In this document: positions 49,087 through 58,437 of the stretch, one piece after another
Numbering within the stretch: the first letter of the stretch is position 1
Layout: the number at the start of each line of letters is the position of its first letter
Source of the DNA: Lachnospiraceae bacterium
GTDB lineage: Bacteria; Bacillota; Clostridia; Lachnospirales; Lachnospiraceae
Assembly: GCA_024684215.1 (NCBI GenBank)
Contig: JAIKXH010000092.1
Coordinates: 62,001 to 126,000, forward strand
Direction of reading: 5' to 3'
Length of the DNA: 64,000 nucleotides
Notes under the pieces: model-generated
The model's input: only the letters and a program-made list of their open reading frames with translations
Databases searched by the model: none
What the model was told of the DNA's origin: nothing
Program-made: the position numbers and the translations under genes

Positions 49087-49890
49087 ATGACATTACAACT
49101 TCTTGTATCCTGCGTAGGGCAGGATGTGCCTGCTTTATGCAAAAAAATGAATATCGGAAGCGACGCAATTATAGTAAATCAAAAGTCGGAATATAAAACT
49201 GAGATATTTAACCACAACGGATATCTTATAAAGGCTCTTTCCATGGATGAAAAGGGAGTGGGACTCTCGAGAACTACGGCTCTTCAGAGAGCTACGGCCG
49301 ATATTGTTCTGTTTGCCGATGAAGATATTGTTTATGAAGACGGTTACGAACAGATGGTGCTCGATGAGTTTGAGAAATATCCTGACGCCGATATGATTTT
49401 GTTTAATGTAAATGTCTGTGAAGAGAGGCGCACCTACTGGAATGAGAGTGCTCATAGGGTTCACAGATGGAACTGCGGAAGATATCCCGCATACAGTATT
49501 GCCGCAAGAAGAAAAAAACTTCATGAGCTTGGAATCACATATCACCTTTGGTTTGGCGGCGGCGGTATTTTTTCAAACGGTGAAGACAGCCTTTTTTTAA
49601 ACGAATCTTTGAAAAAAGGTATGAAACTCATGGCTGTTCCCACGTGCATCGGGGAAGAAAAGCCCAGGGAAAACGGACAGCTTTCAACATGGTTTAACGG
49701 ATATGACGAAAAGTATTTCTATGACAGAGGCGTGTTATATCATTACCTGTACGGAAGTCTTGCGCCAATAATGACATTTAGATTTTTGATGAAAAATAAA
49801 AATACAATGTGTAAAACAATACCGGTAAAACGGGCAAAAATGCTTATGAGGATGGGCGCAAAGATGCTGGTTCCTTTTGATGAAGTGTGA
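49087..49890 (+). CDS. Glycosyltransferase (GT-A-like)
   Basis: GLSRTTALQRATADIVLFADEDIVYEDGYE DxD-like motif; adjacent Wzz/EpsG-like genes. Confidence 0.75.
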   Translation: MTLQLLVSCVGQDVPALCKKMNIGSDAIIVNQKSEYKTEIFNHNGYLIKALSMDEKGVGLSRTTALQRATADIVLFADEDIVYEDGYEQMVLDEFEKYPDADMILFNVNVCEERRTYWNESAHRVHRWNCGRYPAYSIAARRKKLHELGITYHLWFGGGGIFSNGEDSLFLNESLKKGMKLMAVPTCIGEEKPRENGQLSTWFNGYDEKYFYDRGVLYHYLYGSLAPIMTFRFLMKNKNTMCKTIPVKRAKMLMRMGAKMLVPFDEV

Positions 49891-49930
49891 GGAAAAGATA
49901 CTAATTCCTTTTGATGAAGTGTGAGGAAAA
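49863..49930 (+). repeat. 34-bp direct tandem duplication across glycosyltransferase stop codon
   Basis: gatgctggttccttttgatgaagtgtgaggaaaa / gatactaattccttttgatgaagtgtgaggaaaa (31/34 identical). Confidence 0.95.
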
Positions 49931-49934
49931 GATT

Positions 49935-51038
49935 ATGTGGGAGACAAGTTACTCCAGAGAACCTGTAAATTACAAATTATTCTTTTTGAAGGTATTAAAA
50001 AAGCTGTGGCTTATTCCGGTGTCGGCTATTATAGGAGCCGTATTGATAGGCGGAATATATTGCATTGTCAAATTCGGCGTGGGCGACGGTTATAAATATA
50101 CCGCGCGTACTATTTATCATGTGACATTTGCAAGTGACGGTGCGGATAAGGAATATGAATACTATAATTACTATACATGGCAGGAACTAATTCACACGGA
50201 TTACTTTGTGGAGGGGCTTAAAGAGGCCCTGGGAGATAAGTATTCTTCTGAGGAGATTATAGCAGCAACATATGCAACGATAGAGTCTGACTACAGGTAT
50301 CTTTATACCAAATCCACTACGGGCAGCCCTGAGGCATCTGTCGAAATGGAAAAGGCAGTTTCCGAGCTTGTCACAAAGTTCCCCGAGGATAAAAAAGAGA
50401 TAGAGGCAATAGAAGTTATAGATGCTGCAGACCTTAATGATACCGAGGATGTGTCACTTATTTTTGTAAAAAGGGCATTTATTTTCGGCGCAGTTATCGG
50501 TGTACTCTTTTTCTGCCTTTTCAGTGTGTTTTATGCTTGCATAGATTCCTCCGTTTATCTGCCGGCGACTATAGAAACCAGATACAAGATAAAGTGCCTC
50601 GGCGCTCCTTCCATGAAGGATTTTAAAGTCAATGCAGATCATATACTCACCGGAAAAAATAAGCTGGCATTTGTTTCGGCAGACGGAGACAGTTCGAGAA
50701 AAGATCAGCTTTTTTCGGGAAATGAGGATGTTTCTTTCAGCGTCAGAAGCATGAAAAAACTTGCGAAGGATTCTTATGCCGATGCATACAGGGAAGAGTT
50801 TTCCGGGAATTACGAAAACAAATTTTTTGATTACAATGATTTAAATCTGGATGGATTTTATGATGAACTTCGTTCAGCTCATGCGGTAATTCTTGTCATT
50901 AGATCCGGAAGTCACAACGGAGCAAGGATTGAGCGCATTCTAGAGCAGTTAAAACGTCAGGATATAGACGTGACGGCATCAATACTTGCCTGTGAAGACA
51001 CATGGCTTTTGCGTATGTACTACGGTAAGAACATTTAA
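49935..51038 (+). CDS. Wzz-like chain-length/BY-kinase modulator with degenerate BY-kinase-like C-terminal domain
   Basis: Two TM segments flanking an extracellular domain; C-terminal KLAFVSADGDSSRKD...AHAVILVIRSGSHNGARIERILEQLKRQDIDVTASIL resembles a P-loop BY-kinase without Walker A; start chosen after RBS gaggaaaag. Confidence 0.65.
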   Translation: MWETSYSREPVNYKLFFLKVLKKLWLIPVSAIIGAVLIGGIYCIVKFGVGDGYKYTARTIYHVTFASDGADKEYEYYNYYTWQELIHTDYFVEGLKEALGDKYSSEEIIAATYATIESDYRYLYTKSTTGSPEASVEMEKAVSELVTKFPEDKKEIEAIEVIDAADLNDTEDVSLIFVKRAFIFGAVIGVLFFCLFSVFYACIDSSVYLPATIETRYKIKCLGAPSMKDFKVNADHILTGKNKLAFVSADGDSSRKDQLFSGNEDVSFSVRSMKKLAKDSYADAYREEFSGNYENKFFDYNDLNLDGFYDELRSAHAVILVIRSGSHNGARIERILEQLKRQDIDVTASILACEDTWLLRMYYGKNI

Positions 51039-51096
51039 GCATAGCAAAACTTTTTAAGATACATAGAGCAAAGCTTTTTAAGACACACAGTCTATT
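51031..51096 (+). repeat. ~24-bp degenerate tandem repeat over Wzz-like gene 3' end
   Basis: acatttaagcatagcaaaac / tttttaagatacatagagcaaagc / tttttaagacacacag. Confidence 0.65.
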
Positions 51097-51114
51097 TCTT
51101 ATGATGGGATTGGT

Positions 51115-52230
51115 ATGGTATATTACATTTTCTTAACTGCGGTGTGCGTGTTTATGGCTTTTTTTGTAAACGGTTCATATCGCAGACAGGCAAATTTAAT
51201 AAATGGTAAAGAGATTAAAACCGCTCTTCCAACCAGACAGGAGACGATAAACAGGTGTATCCTGGTGGGTATATTTCTGGTGCTGTTTTTGCTCTCTGCG
51301 TTAAGGTACGGAATAGGCAACGACTATTGGACTTACAGATATGAGTTTTTGGATATTCACCGTGCGGATACCAAGATTTCCTACGAGATCGGATTTCAAA
51401 CCTTTGTCAGAGTGATGCAGTTTATAGTCGGGGTCGACAATTATATTCCGATATTTGCGGTTATGGCTTTTTTTACCTGCCTGTTTTTCTTAAAGGGGCT
51501 TTATGATACCTCTGACTGGTTTTTCTTAAGCTTTTTTATCTATATGGCAAACGGCTTTTATTTTATGAGCTTTAGCAATATCAGATACTATTTTGTACTG
51601 GCTCTTGTGATGTATTCCATGAAGTATCTGTTTAAAAGGGAGTTTGTGAAATTCTGCCTGATAATATGTTTTGCGGCATTTTTCCATATGACGGCGCTTT
51701 TGGTTATACCGGCGTATTTTGTCGCATACTGTTTAAAGTGGTCAAAGAAAACCATTTGGCTGATACCGGCAGTATCGCTGATACTTATATTTGGCAGAAT
51801 TCCCATAAGGAGATTGCTTTTTGTATTTTATCCGTATTACGAGGGAGATAAAATACTTGATGTCACCAATATTTCCTGGGTAAATATTGCCAAGTGTGCA
51901 GCAATACTGATTTTCTGCCTTATTTTTTACAAAAAGGCCATAAAGGGAAACGAAAAAGCGGAGATGTATTTCAATCTCAACTTGTTTGCACTTATTTTGT
52001 ACAGCTTTGCAACCTATGTACCGGAACTTTCAAGAGTTTGCTATTATTTGATTATTTCTCAGGTATACCTTATTCCCATTGTTATAAAGGGTATAGAGTC
52101 TAAAAAACTCAGAAGAATATGTCTTGTGGCTGTGTGCGCAGCTTATTTTGGATATTTTATGATCTTTTTAAAGCAGGGATATGACCCTGTAGTTCAGATT
52201 TTGCCTTATTTTTCATGGGCATTTATATAA
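51115..52230 (+). CDS. EpsG-family polysaccharide polymerase (Wzy-like)
   Basis: Multi-TM; LRYGIGNDYWTYRYEF, FLSFFIYMANGFYFMSFSNIRYYF typical of EpsG. Confidence 0.85.
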   Translation: MVYYIFLTAVCVFMAFFVNGSYRRQANLINGKEIKTALPTRQETINRCILVGIFLVLFLLSALRYGIGNDYWTYRYEFLDIHRADTKISYEIGFQTFVRVMQFIVGVDNYIPIFAVMAFFTCLFFLKGLYDTSDWFFLSFFIYMANGFYFMSFSNIRYYFVLALVMYSMKYLFKREFVKFCLIICFAAFFHMTALLVIPAYFVAYCLKWSKKTIWLIPAVSLILIFGRIPIRRLLFVFYPYYEGDKILDVTNISWVNIAKCAAILIFCLIFYKKAIKGNEKAEMYFNLNLFALILYSFATYVPELSRVCYYLIISQVYLIPIVIKGIESKKLRRICLVAVCAAYFGYFMIFLKQGYDPVVQILPYFSWAFI

Positions 52231-52263
52231 GTGTTTATATATGCACCAAAAGCACTATGGACG

Positions 52264-52295
52264 GCGGTCGTAAGAAAAACGACCGCTATTTTTTT
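52264..52295 (+). terminator. Intrinsic terminator after epsG-like gene
   Basis: gcggtcgt-aagaaaa-acgaccgc-tattttttt. Confidence 0.85.
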
Positions 52296-52302
52296 ATTGC
52301 CC

Positions 52303-52330
52303 TAAAGTTTTGATACCATCAAGCCGAAAT
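52303..52330 (+). promoter_or_regulatory. Candidate sigma-28-type promoter upstream of mreB/flagellar rod genes
   Basis: TAAA-N16-GCCGAAAT (one mismatch to GCCGATAT). Confidence 0.4.
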
Positions 52331-52477
52331 ATACATAAATTATAGGATAATGCTAAGAAATTTTAATATTTTCCCCCTATGAAAAGAAGCGCATTTAGAT
52401 TATAATTATTAAATGCGGGCTTATGGCTGAGCCTAAGCGGTATAATAATAAATTATTAATCCTAAGGGGAAATTAAA

Positions 52478-53476
52478 ATGCAGGCAACAGATATTGGAAT
52501 CGATCTTGGAACAGCAAGTATCCTCGTTTATATAAAGGGCAGAGGAGTAGTTTTAAAGGAGCCCTCGGTTGTGGCTCTTGATAAAACCACAAATAAAATA
52601 AAAGCTATCGGAGAGGACGCGAGACTTATGCTCGGTCGTACTCCCGGAAATATTGAAGCGGTTCGTCCCATAAAGGACGGAGTTATCTCCGACTACGACG
52701 CAACCGAAAAAATGCTTAAGTACTTTTTGCAGAAGGCGGTAGGCCATAGATTTTTCAAGCGCCCCCGTATTGCGGTCTGCGTTCCCAGCCGAGTTACAGA
52801 GGTTGAGAAAAAGGCCGTTGAAGATGCTACATATCAGGCAGGAGCCAGAGAAGTGATCATTATCGAAGAGCCCATTGCAGCCGCTATCGGCGCAGGCATC
52901 GATATCGGAAAGCCTTGCGGAAATATGATCGTTGATATCGGCGGCGGTACAACAGATGTAGCGGTTATATCACTCGGCGGCACCGTAGAGAGCACTTCGA
53001 TCAAATATGCGGGTAACTCTTTTGATACCGCAATCATTAACCATTTAAAGAATAAGCACAAGCTTGTTATCGGTGAGAGAACGGCTGAGGAAGTTAAGAT
53101 TCGTGTAGGCTGTTGTTTCAAGCCGAATAAAGAGAATGTGATAGATGTATCCGGTAGAAGTACCGATACCGCACGCTACGGACTCCCCACCACCGTTCAG
53201 GTTACCAGTGAGGAGACTGAGGAGGCTTTAAAGGAGCCTACTTCAAAGATTGTTGAAGCTATTAAAAGCGTGCTTGAGGTTACGCCTCCGGAACTTGCAG
53301 CCGATATAAAAGACAGAGGAATAGTTCTTACCGGAGGAGGAAGCCTTTTAAGCGGACTCGAAGACCTCATCAGCGATGCTACGGGAATCACCACAATGAC
53401 AGCTGAGGATCCCATGACGGCAGTTGCTATCGGAACCGGTAAGTACGTTGAATTTATCGCAAGCTACAGAGGATAA
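52478..53476 (+). CDS. mreB: MreB/Mbl rod shape-determining protein
   Basis: DIGIDLGTASILVYIKGRGVVLKEPSVVALD; mbl-flhO-flhP-like order. Confidence 0.95.
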   Translation: MQATDIGIDLGTASILVYIKGRGVVLKEPSVVALDKTTNKIKAIGEDARLMLGRTPGNIEAVRPIKDGVISDYDATEKMLKYFLQKAVGHRFFKRPRIAVCVPSRVTEVEKKAVEDATYQAGAREVIIIEEPIAAAIGAGIDIGKPCGNMIVDIGGGTTDVAVISLGGTVESTSIKYAGNSFDTAIINHLKNKHKLVIGERTAEEVKIRVGCCFKPNKENVIDVSGRSTDTARYGLPTTVQVTSEETEEALKEPTSKIVEAIKSVLEVTPPELAADIKDRGIVLTGGGSLLSGLEDLISDATGITTMTAEDPMTAVAIGTGKYVEFIASYRG

Positions 53477-53535
53477 CATCACTGCGAAATAGTGACAGGG
53501 TGAATATCTTTTGAAGGCAGTAAAGAGGATGGACT

Positions 53536-54312
53536 ATGGTAAAGGGTTTATATACGGCATACACAGGTATGTTAAATGAGCAACATAGAATGGATACACT
53601 CTCAAACAATATGGCCAACGTTACCACGGTGGGCTTTAAAAAAGAGGGTACCACAAGCCAATCCTTCGATGATGTACTTGCTGTCAAAATAAAAGATTCA
53701 ACCGTTGGTTACAATCTTGTAACGAGAGAGGGCAATATGCACCCCGGAGTCAAGATCGGCGAAAACTATATCGACTGGTCTGAGGGCTCCTTTAAAGTAA
53801 CCGGAAACACCTATGATATCGCCATCGGAGGTGAAGGCTTTTTTGCCATTGAATTTACCAATAAAGCAGGCGAGACGAGCACCATGTATACCAGAAACGG
53901 TGAGTTTAAGTTAAACACCGACGGTTATCTGGTAAACTGTGACGGAGATTATGTGCTCAGTTCAACAGCTAAAAGAATACAAATAGATACCTCAAAGGAA
54001 TCTTCCATAGACAAGAACGGAAATATTTTTCAGGACGGTGCGCTTGTGGCAACTATAGGACTTACCGATTTTGAAGATTACGATTATCTTGCAAGATACG
54101 GTGAGAATTATTTTACACCCGTTGAGGGTGCCAAGACGACGGCGGCTTCCGGAAAAATGTACAGCGGATATTTAGAGACTGCCAATGTTTCCGTTGTTCA
54201 GGAGATGGTTAACCTGATCTCCATTTCAAGGCAGTACGAGAGTAACCAGAAAATAATCCAGACTATGGATAATACGCTCGATATTGCAGCTAATCAGATC
54301 GGCAGAGTTTAA
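53536..54312 (+). CDS. Flagellar basal-body rod protein FlgF/FlgG family
   Basis: MVKGLYTAYTGMLNEQHRMDTLSNNMANVTTVGFKKE; C-terminal flagellar rod motif. Confidence 0.92.
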   Translation: MVKGLYTAYTGMLNEQHRMDTLSNNMANVTTVGFKKEGTTSQSFDDVLAVKIKDSTVGYNLVTREGNMHPGVKIGENYIDWSEGSFKVTGNTYDIAIGGEGFFAIEFTNKAGETSTMYTRNGEFKLNTDGYLVNCDGDYVLSSTAKRIQIDTSKESSIDKNGNIFQDGALVATIGLTDFEDYDYLARYGENYFTPVEGAKTTAASGKMYSGYLETANVSVVQEMVNLISISRQYESNQKIIQTMDNTLDIAANQIGRV

Positions 54313-54337
54313 TTTTTATTATTGAGAGGTAAATGGT

Positions 54338-55156
54338 ATGGTAAGAAGCTTATGGACCGGCGCGACCGGTATGATCGCACAACAGACAAATCTTGATACC
54401 ATCGCTAACAATCTCGCGAATGTCAATACAACCGGATACAAATCCCAGAGTAATGAATTCAAGAGTCTTTTATATCAGACAATTCAGACGGAGACTACCT
54501 CCGCAAACGGTGAGGTAAAACCCACCAGCGCTCAGGTAGGACTCGGTGTTCGCAATGCAGCCATCAATACAATATTCAAACAGGGTTCTCTTCTTGCATC
54601 AGAAAGTGATACGGATTTTGCCATTGACGGTAAAGGATTTTTCGCTTTAAGAGGTGAGGATGGAAATACATACTACACACGTAACGGATCGTTCCAGTGG
54701 AGCGTTGCTCCGAACGGTGGACATATGCTCTGCGATTCCCAGGGCCTTCCCGTTCAGGACTCTACCGGAAAGGATATAGTATTGGGAGAACAGTACATTA
54801 CAAGTCTTATCTCAATTGATAAGGATGGGTATGTAATGTATCCCGATGCAAATAACAATCCTCAAAGGATTGGAGTAACCATTGGCCTATTCCAGTTCAA
54901 CAATCCCGGAGGACTTAAAAGAGAAGGAGACAGCCTCTTTAGCCAGACCGCTGCCAGCGGACAGCCTTTAAATGAGGCCACCAATCCAAATCTTCCCAAA
55001 AGTAATGTGATCCAGTCTTATTTGGAGGGATCAAACGTAAATGTTGCCGATGAAATGGTAAATATGATTACTACTCAGCGAGCATACGAATTTAACTCAA
55101 AGATAATTACCACAACCGATACAATGCTTGAAGAGGCAAACAATCTCAGAAGATAA
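54338..55156 (+). CDS. flgG: Flagellar basal-body rod protein FlgG
   Basis: MVRSLWTGATGMIAQQTNLDTIANNLANVNTTGYK; VADEMVNMITTQRAYEFNSKIITT. Confidence 0.93.
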   Translation: MVRSLWTGATGMIAQQTNLDTIANNLANVNTTGYKSQSNEFKSLLYQTIQTETTSANGEVKPTSAQVGLGVRNAAINTIFKQGSLLASESDTDFAIDGKGFFALRGEDGNTYYTRNGSFQWSVAPNGGHMLCDSQGLPVQDSTGKDIVLGEQYITSLISIDKDGYVMYPDANNNPQRIGVTIGLFQFNNPGGLKREGDSLFSQTAASGQPLNEATNPNLPKSNVIQSYLEGSNVNVADEMVNMITTQRAYEFNSKIITTTDTMLEEANNLRR

Positions 55157-55201
55157 TAAAACATAGTATTTGAAATCGATATTTCCTAGAATAGAAAAAG
55201 G

Positions 55202-55615
55202 GTGATGACGATGGACATTAATTCAACAACTAATCTATCGGATTATTATTCAAATTTAGCTGCAAATGCGGATGCTTCCGCGTTATCCTCAAAACTGAAA
55301 GCGGCTGATGGCAAAAATGCCACGGACGATGAACTCATGGATGTCTGTAAACAGTTTGAGAGTTATTTGCTCGAGCAGGTATACAAAAACATGGAGAAGA
55401 CAGTTTCCTTTGATGATGAGGAAAAAGATAATCAGTTGGTGGATTATTTTAAGGGACTTACGATTCAGGAAATCGCATCCCAGGCTACGAATCAGCAGTC
55501 TTTGGGCCTCGCACAGATGTTATATGACCAAATGAAAGTAAACATGGGAGTGACCGCGGAAGAACTTTCCGAGAACGCAGCCGAAAGCGGCACGGTGACT
55601 TCTGGAGAAGAATAA
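55202..55615 (+). CDS. Rod-binding protein (FlgJ N-terminal-like)
   Basis: DVCKQFESYLLEQVYKNMEKTV..DYFKGLTIQEIASQATNQQSLGLAQMLYDQM. Confidence 0.88.
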   Translation: MMTMDINSTTNLSDYYSNLAANADASALSSKLKAADGKNATDDELMDVCKQFESYLLEQVYKNMEKTVSFDDEEKDNQLVDYFKGLTIQEIASQATNQQSLGLAQMLYDQMKVNMGVTAEELSENAAESGTVTSGEE

Positions 55616-55624
55616 AAAACTCAA

Positions 55625-55667
55625 AAAACTCTTATATTCGTGATAGGATATAAGAGTTTTTTTATTA
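55625..55667 (+). terminator. Intrinsic terminator after flgJ-like gene
   Basis: aaaactcttatat-tcgtgatagg-atataagagtttt-ttt. Confidence 0.85.
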
Positions 55668-55857
55668 TGTAAAGTAAATTTATTTTTTGAATGAATATAT
55701 TCAGAAAAATATGTATAATTTGATGAAATATTAGCAATAAAAACTTGTATTATCATTCAAATTGCTATAAACTAAATGTGTAACTGTACATATATTTCAT
55801 TAACGTTATTATAGCACACGGAGGTGCTGTATTTACTGACGGGAAAGGAGTCCGAAA

Positions 55858-56469
55858 ATGAATGTTGGAATAGTTTCAGCAACAGAGAATATTAGCTATA
55901 GCACGAATGTTAAGGCTGCATCCGAAACTGAAAAAAAGGTTTTGGACGTGGCGGAAAGCAGTGCGGAAAAAGCAGGAGCAACATACGAAAAATCAACAGA
56001 GGGAAAGTCTTCTTTGTATTCGATAAATAAGATGAGTTCCGAGGAGCGAACAGCTCTTGTAAATCAGCTTAAAGCGGATCAAGAGGCCAGAGAGTCACAG
56101 TTTACTCAGCTTGTTACCAAAATGATGACCGGTCAGGCGGGGGCTGCGGCTAAAGCGGGCAATATGTGGGAGTTTTTGGCTTCCGGTGAATTTACGGTCG
56201 ATCCTGCTACAAAGGCTCAGGCACAGGAGGACATTTCCGAGGACGGTTACTGGGGAGTAAAACAGACTTCACAGAGACTTTTTGATTTTGCGTCTGCCCT
56301 TGCCGGTGATGATGAAGAAAAAATGAAAAAAATGCAGGAAGCCATGATGAAGGGATATGAAATGGCGACCGGCACATGGGGAAGGGAACTTCCCGAAATC
56401 AGTAAGCAGACTATAGATGCCGCAAATAAGCTTTTTGAAGATTATTACGCATCTAAGGAGTCAGTGTAG
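55858..56469 (+). CDS. DUF5610-like protein, possibly motility associated
   Basis: C-terminal TSQRLFDFASALAGDDEEKMKKMQEAMMKGYEMATGTWGRELPEISKQTIDAANKLFEDY. Confidence 0.6.
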   Translation: MNVGIVSATENISYSTNVKAASETEKKVLDVAESSAEKAGATYEKSTEGKSSLYSINKMSSEERTALVNQLKADQEARESQFTQLVTKMMTGQAGAAAKAGNMWEFLASGEFTVDPATKAQAQEDISEDGYWGVKQTSQRLFDFASALAGDDEEKMKKMQEAMMKGYEMATGTWGRELPEISKQTIDAANKLFEDYYASKESV

Positions 56470-56527
56470 TAATTTTCTTGCATTATTGTATAGCATTCAG
56501 TTTTGAGATGAGGTATTTGGAGATTTC

Positions 56528-58378
56528 ATGAGAGGCTTTTTTAAAGTTTTCAAATGGATAAGTAAAATCGGTGTCGGATACGCGATATTTTTGGGTGTGA
56601 TACTGACCGTTTTGACGGTTATCATTGCGGTAGATACAAATATCGGTACAGGCATGGCTGAGAATGAGGCAATGAAAAATGCCGAATTGGTTGCCGCTGA
56701 ATCGGAAAATATCATCGACTCGTACATGCAGACATGCATGGAGGCCGTAAAGCTTACTTCTCATGGGGTGGAGTCCCTTATGAGCCAGTCCGCATCCGTA
56801 AAAGATATCAAGTCCCTCATCATAATGCAAACCGAAAATTATGCTGAAGTTATAGACAGCAACTACACCGGTCTTTATGGCCTTATAAGAGGCAGCTATG
56901 TAGACGGAGTGGGATGGGTGCCTGATAAGTCATACTCACCTAAGAGCAGGCCCTGGTATACAGATGCCGTGAAGGCGCATGGAGAAGTAGCACTGGTAAG
57001 CCCTTATATGGATTCTCAAACCAAAAAGGTTACCATGAGCATGAGTAAGCTTCTCCGTGACGGACAGAGTGTTGTATCAATCGATTTAAATCTTGATAAG
57101 GTTCAGGAATACACCGAGACCATCGCTAATAATAACAAAAATGCAGATGTGGCGGTGATTACCTCTGACGGAACGATAGTAGCTGACTCGGTATCATCAC
57201 GTACTCTTAACAATATTTTTGGAAAAAGTGAGTTATTGCATGCCTATTCCATCGACGATCTTACAGCTGAAAAAGAAGGCTTTATGAAGATCAGACATAA
57301 GGGTAAGAGCTATTATGCATTTTATTCCGAGGTTTATAATGACTGGTATGTTATCACTTCAGTGTGCGTAGACAGTATGAACAACAGGCAGGCTACCATT
57401 TACACAGTACATATGATAGCCATTATAGTTATATGGGCCGGACTTTTGGCGCTGTTTTGTGATATCGGTAAAAAGAGACACGAAGCATCAAAGAATTACT
57501 CTCAGATGTATTCAATCTCGGGTATTTACTCTACCATGGACCTCATAAATCTGGAGGAGGATACCTTCCAGATGGTAAGGTGTGACGGTAAAGAACTTCG
57601 TGATTCACAGGAAGGTATGACCGTCGGAGCACATCGTATTATGAGAGAGACAATGTGGAGTTGTACTTCCGAGTCGTCTCAAAATAAGCTCTTTACCTTT
57701 ATTGATTTAAAGACATTGGATGATCGTATGCAGGATACGGATACAATCAGTATCGAGTATCTTGATAATAATAATAAGTGGTGCCGTGGCCGTTTCACCG
57801 TTGTTGAGAGAAAGAGAAATAAGCACCTTAGAAGTGTGCTTTGGATGATTGAGCCTATCGACAAGGAAAAGAGAGAAAGGGAGCATTTGGAGTGGCTTTC
57901 CGAGACCGACAGATTGACCGGCATAATGAACCGTGGCGGAGGCGAAGCAAAGATTCGTCAGATTATCGAAACCGGCGGAACAGGAATGCTCGCCATACTT
58001 GATGCCGATCACTTTAAGTCAATAAACGATACCTTTGGACATCAGGTTGGTGATGAGGTTATTATTGCGATAGCAAATTGCCTGAAGAAATCTTTCAGAG
58101 ATGTTGATGTTGTAATGAGGCTGGGCGGTGATGAATTTGCGGTATTCGTCAACGATATGAAGGATCAAAATATTGCAAAGCAGATCATCGACAGGTTTAT
58201 CGAGAGAGTTCACGAAATCGATATTCCCCAGATCACCGATCGAAAGATTGAAGTCAGTGTCGGTGCCGCGTTCCTTGATCAGACAGAGATTAAAGATTTT
58301 GAAAGCCTGTACAAGAAGGCGGACAGCGGAGTATACAGAAGCAAAAAGATTGAAGGAAGCTTTGTAACATTTGTATAG
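56528..58378 (+). CDS. Cache-sensor diguanylate cyclase (GGDEF)
   Basis: TM + Cache-like PKSRPWYTDAVKAHGEVALVSPYMD, second TM, RLGGDEFAVFV intact active site. Confidence 0.92.
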   Translation: MRGFFKVFKWISKIGVGYAIFLGVILTVLTVIIAVDTNIGTGMAENEAMKNAELVAAESENIIDSYMQTCMEAVKLTSHGVESLMSQSASVKDIKSLIIMQTENYAEVIDSNYTGLYGLIRGSYVDGVGWVPDKSYSPKSRPWYTDAVKAHGEVALVSPYMDSQTKKVTMSMSKLLRDGQSVVSIDLNLDKVQEYTETIANNNKNADVAVITSDGTIVADSVSSRTLNNIFGKSELLHAYSIDDLTAEKEGFMKIRHKGKSYYAFYSEVYNDWYVITSVCVDSMNNRQATIYTVHMIAIIVIWAGLLALFCDIGKKRHEASKNYSQMYSISGIYSTMDLINLEEDTFQMVRCDGKELRDSQEGMTVGAHRIMRETMWSCTSESSQNKLFTFIDLKTLDDRMQDTDTISIEYLDNNNKWCRGRFTVVERKRNKHLRSVLWMIEPIDKEKREREHLEWLSETDRLTGIMNRGGGEAKIRQIIETGGTGMLAILDADHFKSINDTFGHQVGDEVIIAIANCLKKSFRDVDVVMRLGGDEFAVFVNDMKDQNIAKQIIDRFIERVHEIDIPQITDRKIEVSVGAAFLDQTEIKDFESLYKKADSGVYRSKKIEGSFVTFV

Positions 58379-58391
58379 AGAAAGATATTAT

Positions 58392-58423
58392 CGCTCGCAG
58401 TCAAAAAAGGCTGCGAGCGTTTT
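58392..58423 (+). terminator. Probable terminator after GGDEF gene
   Basis: cgctcgcag-tcaaaaaagg-ctgcgagcg-tttt. Confidence 0.65.
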
Positions 58424-58437
58424 ACGAGGTGAGATAA

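Noticed and set aside
49297-49304. GCCGATAT (sigma-28 -10-like) inside the glycosyltransferase gene
   Set aside because: No TAAA element at 14-16 bp upstream and lies within coding sequence; chance match.
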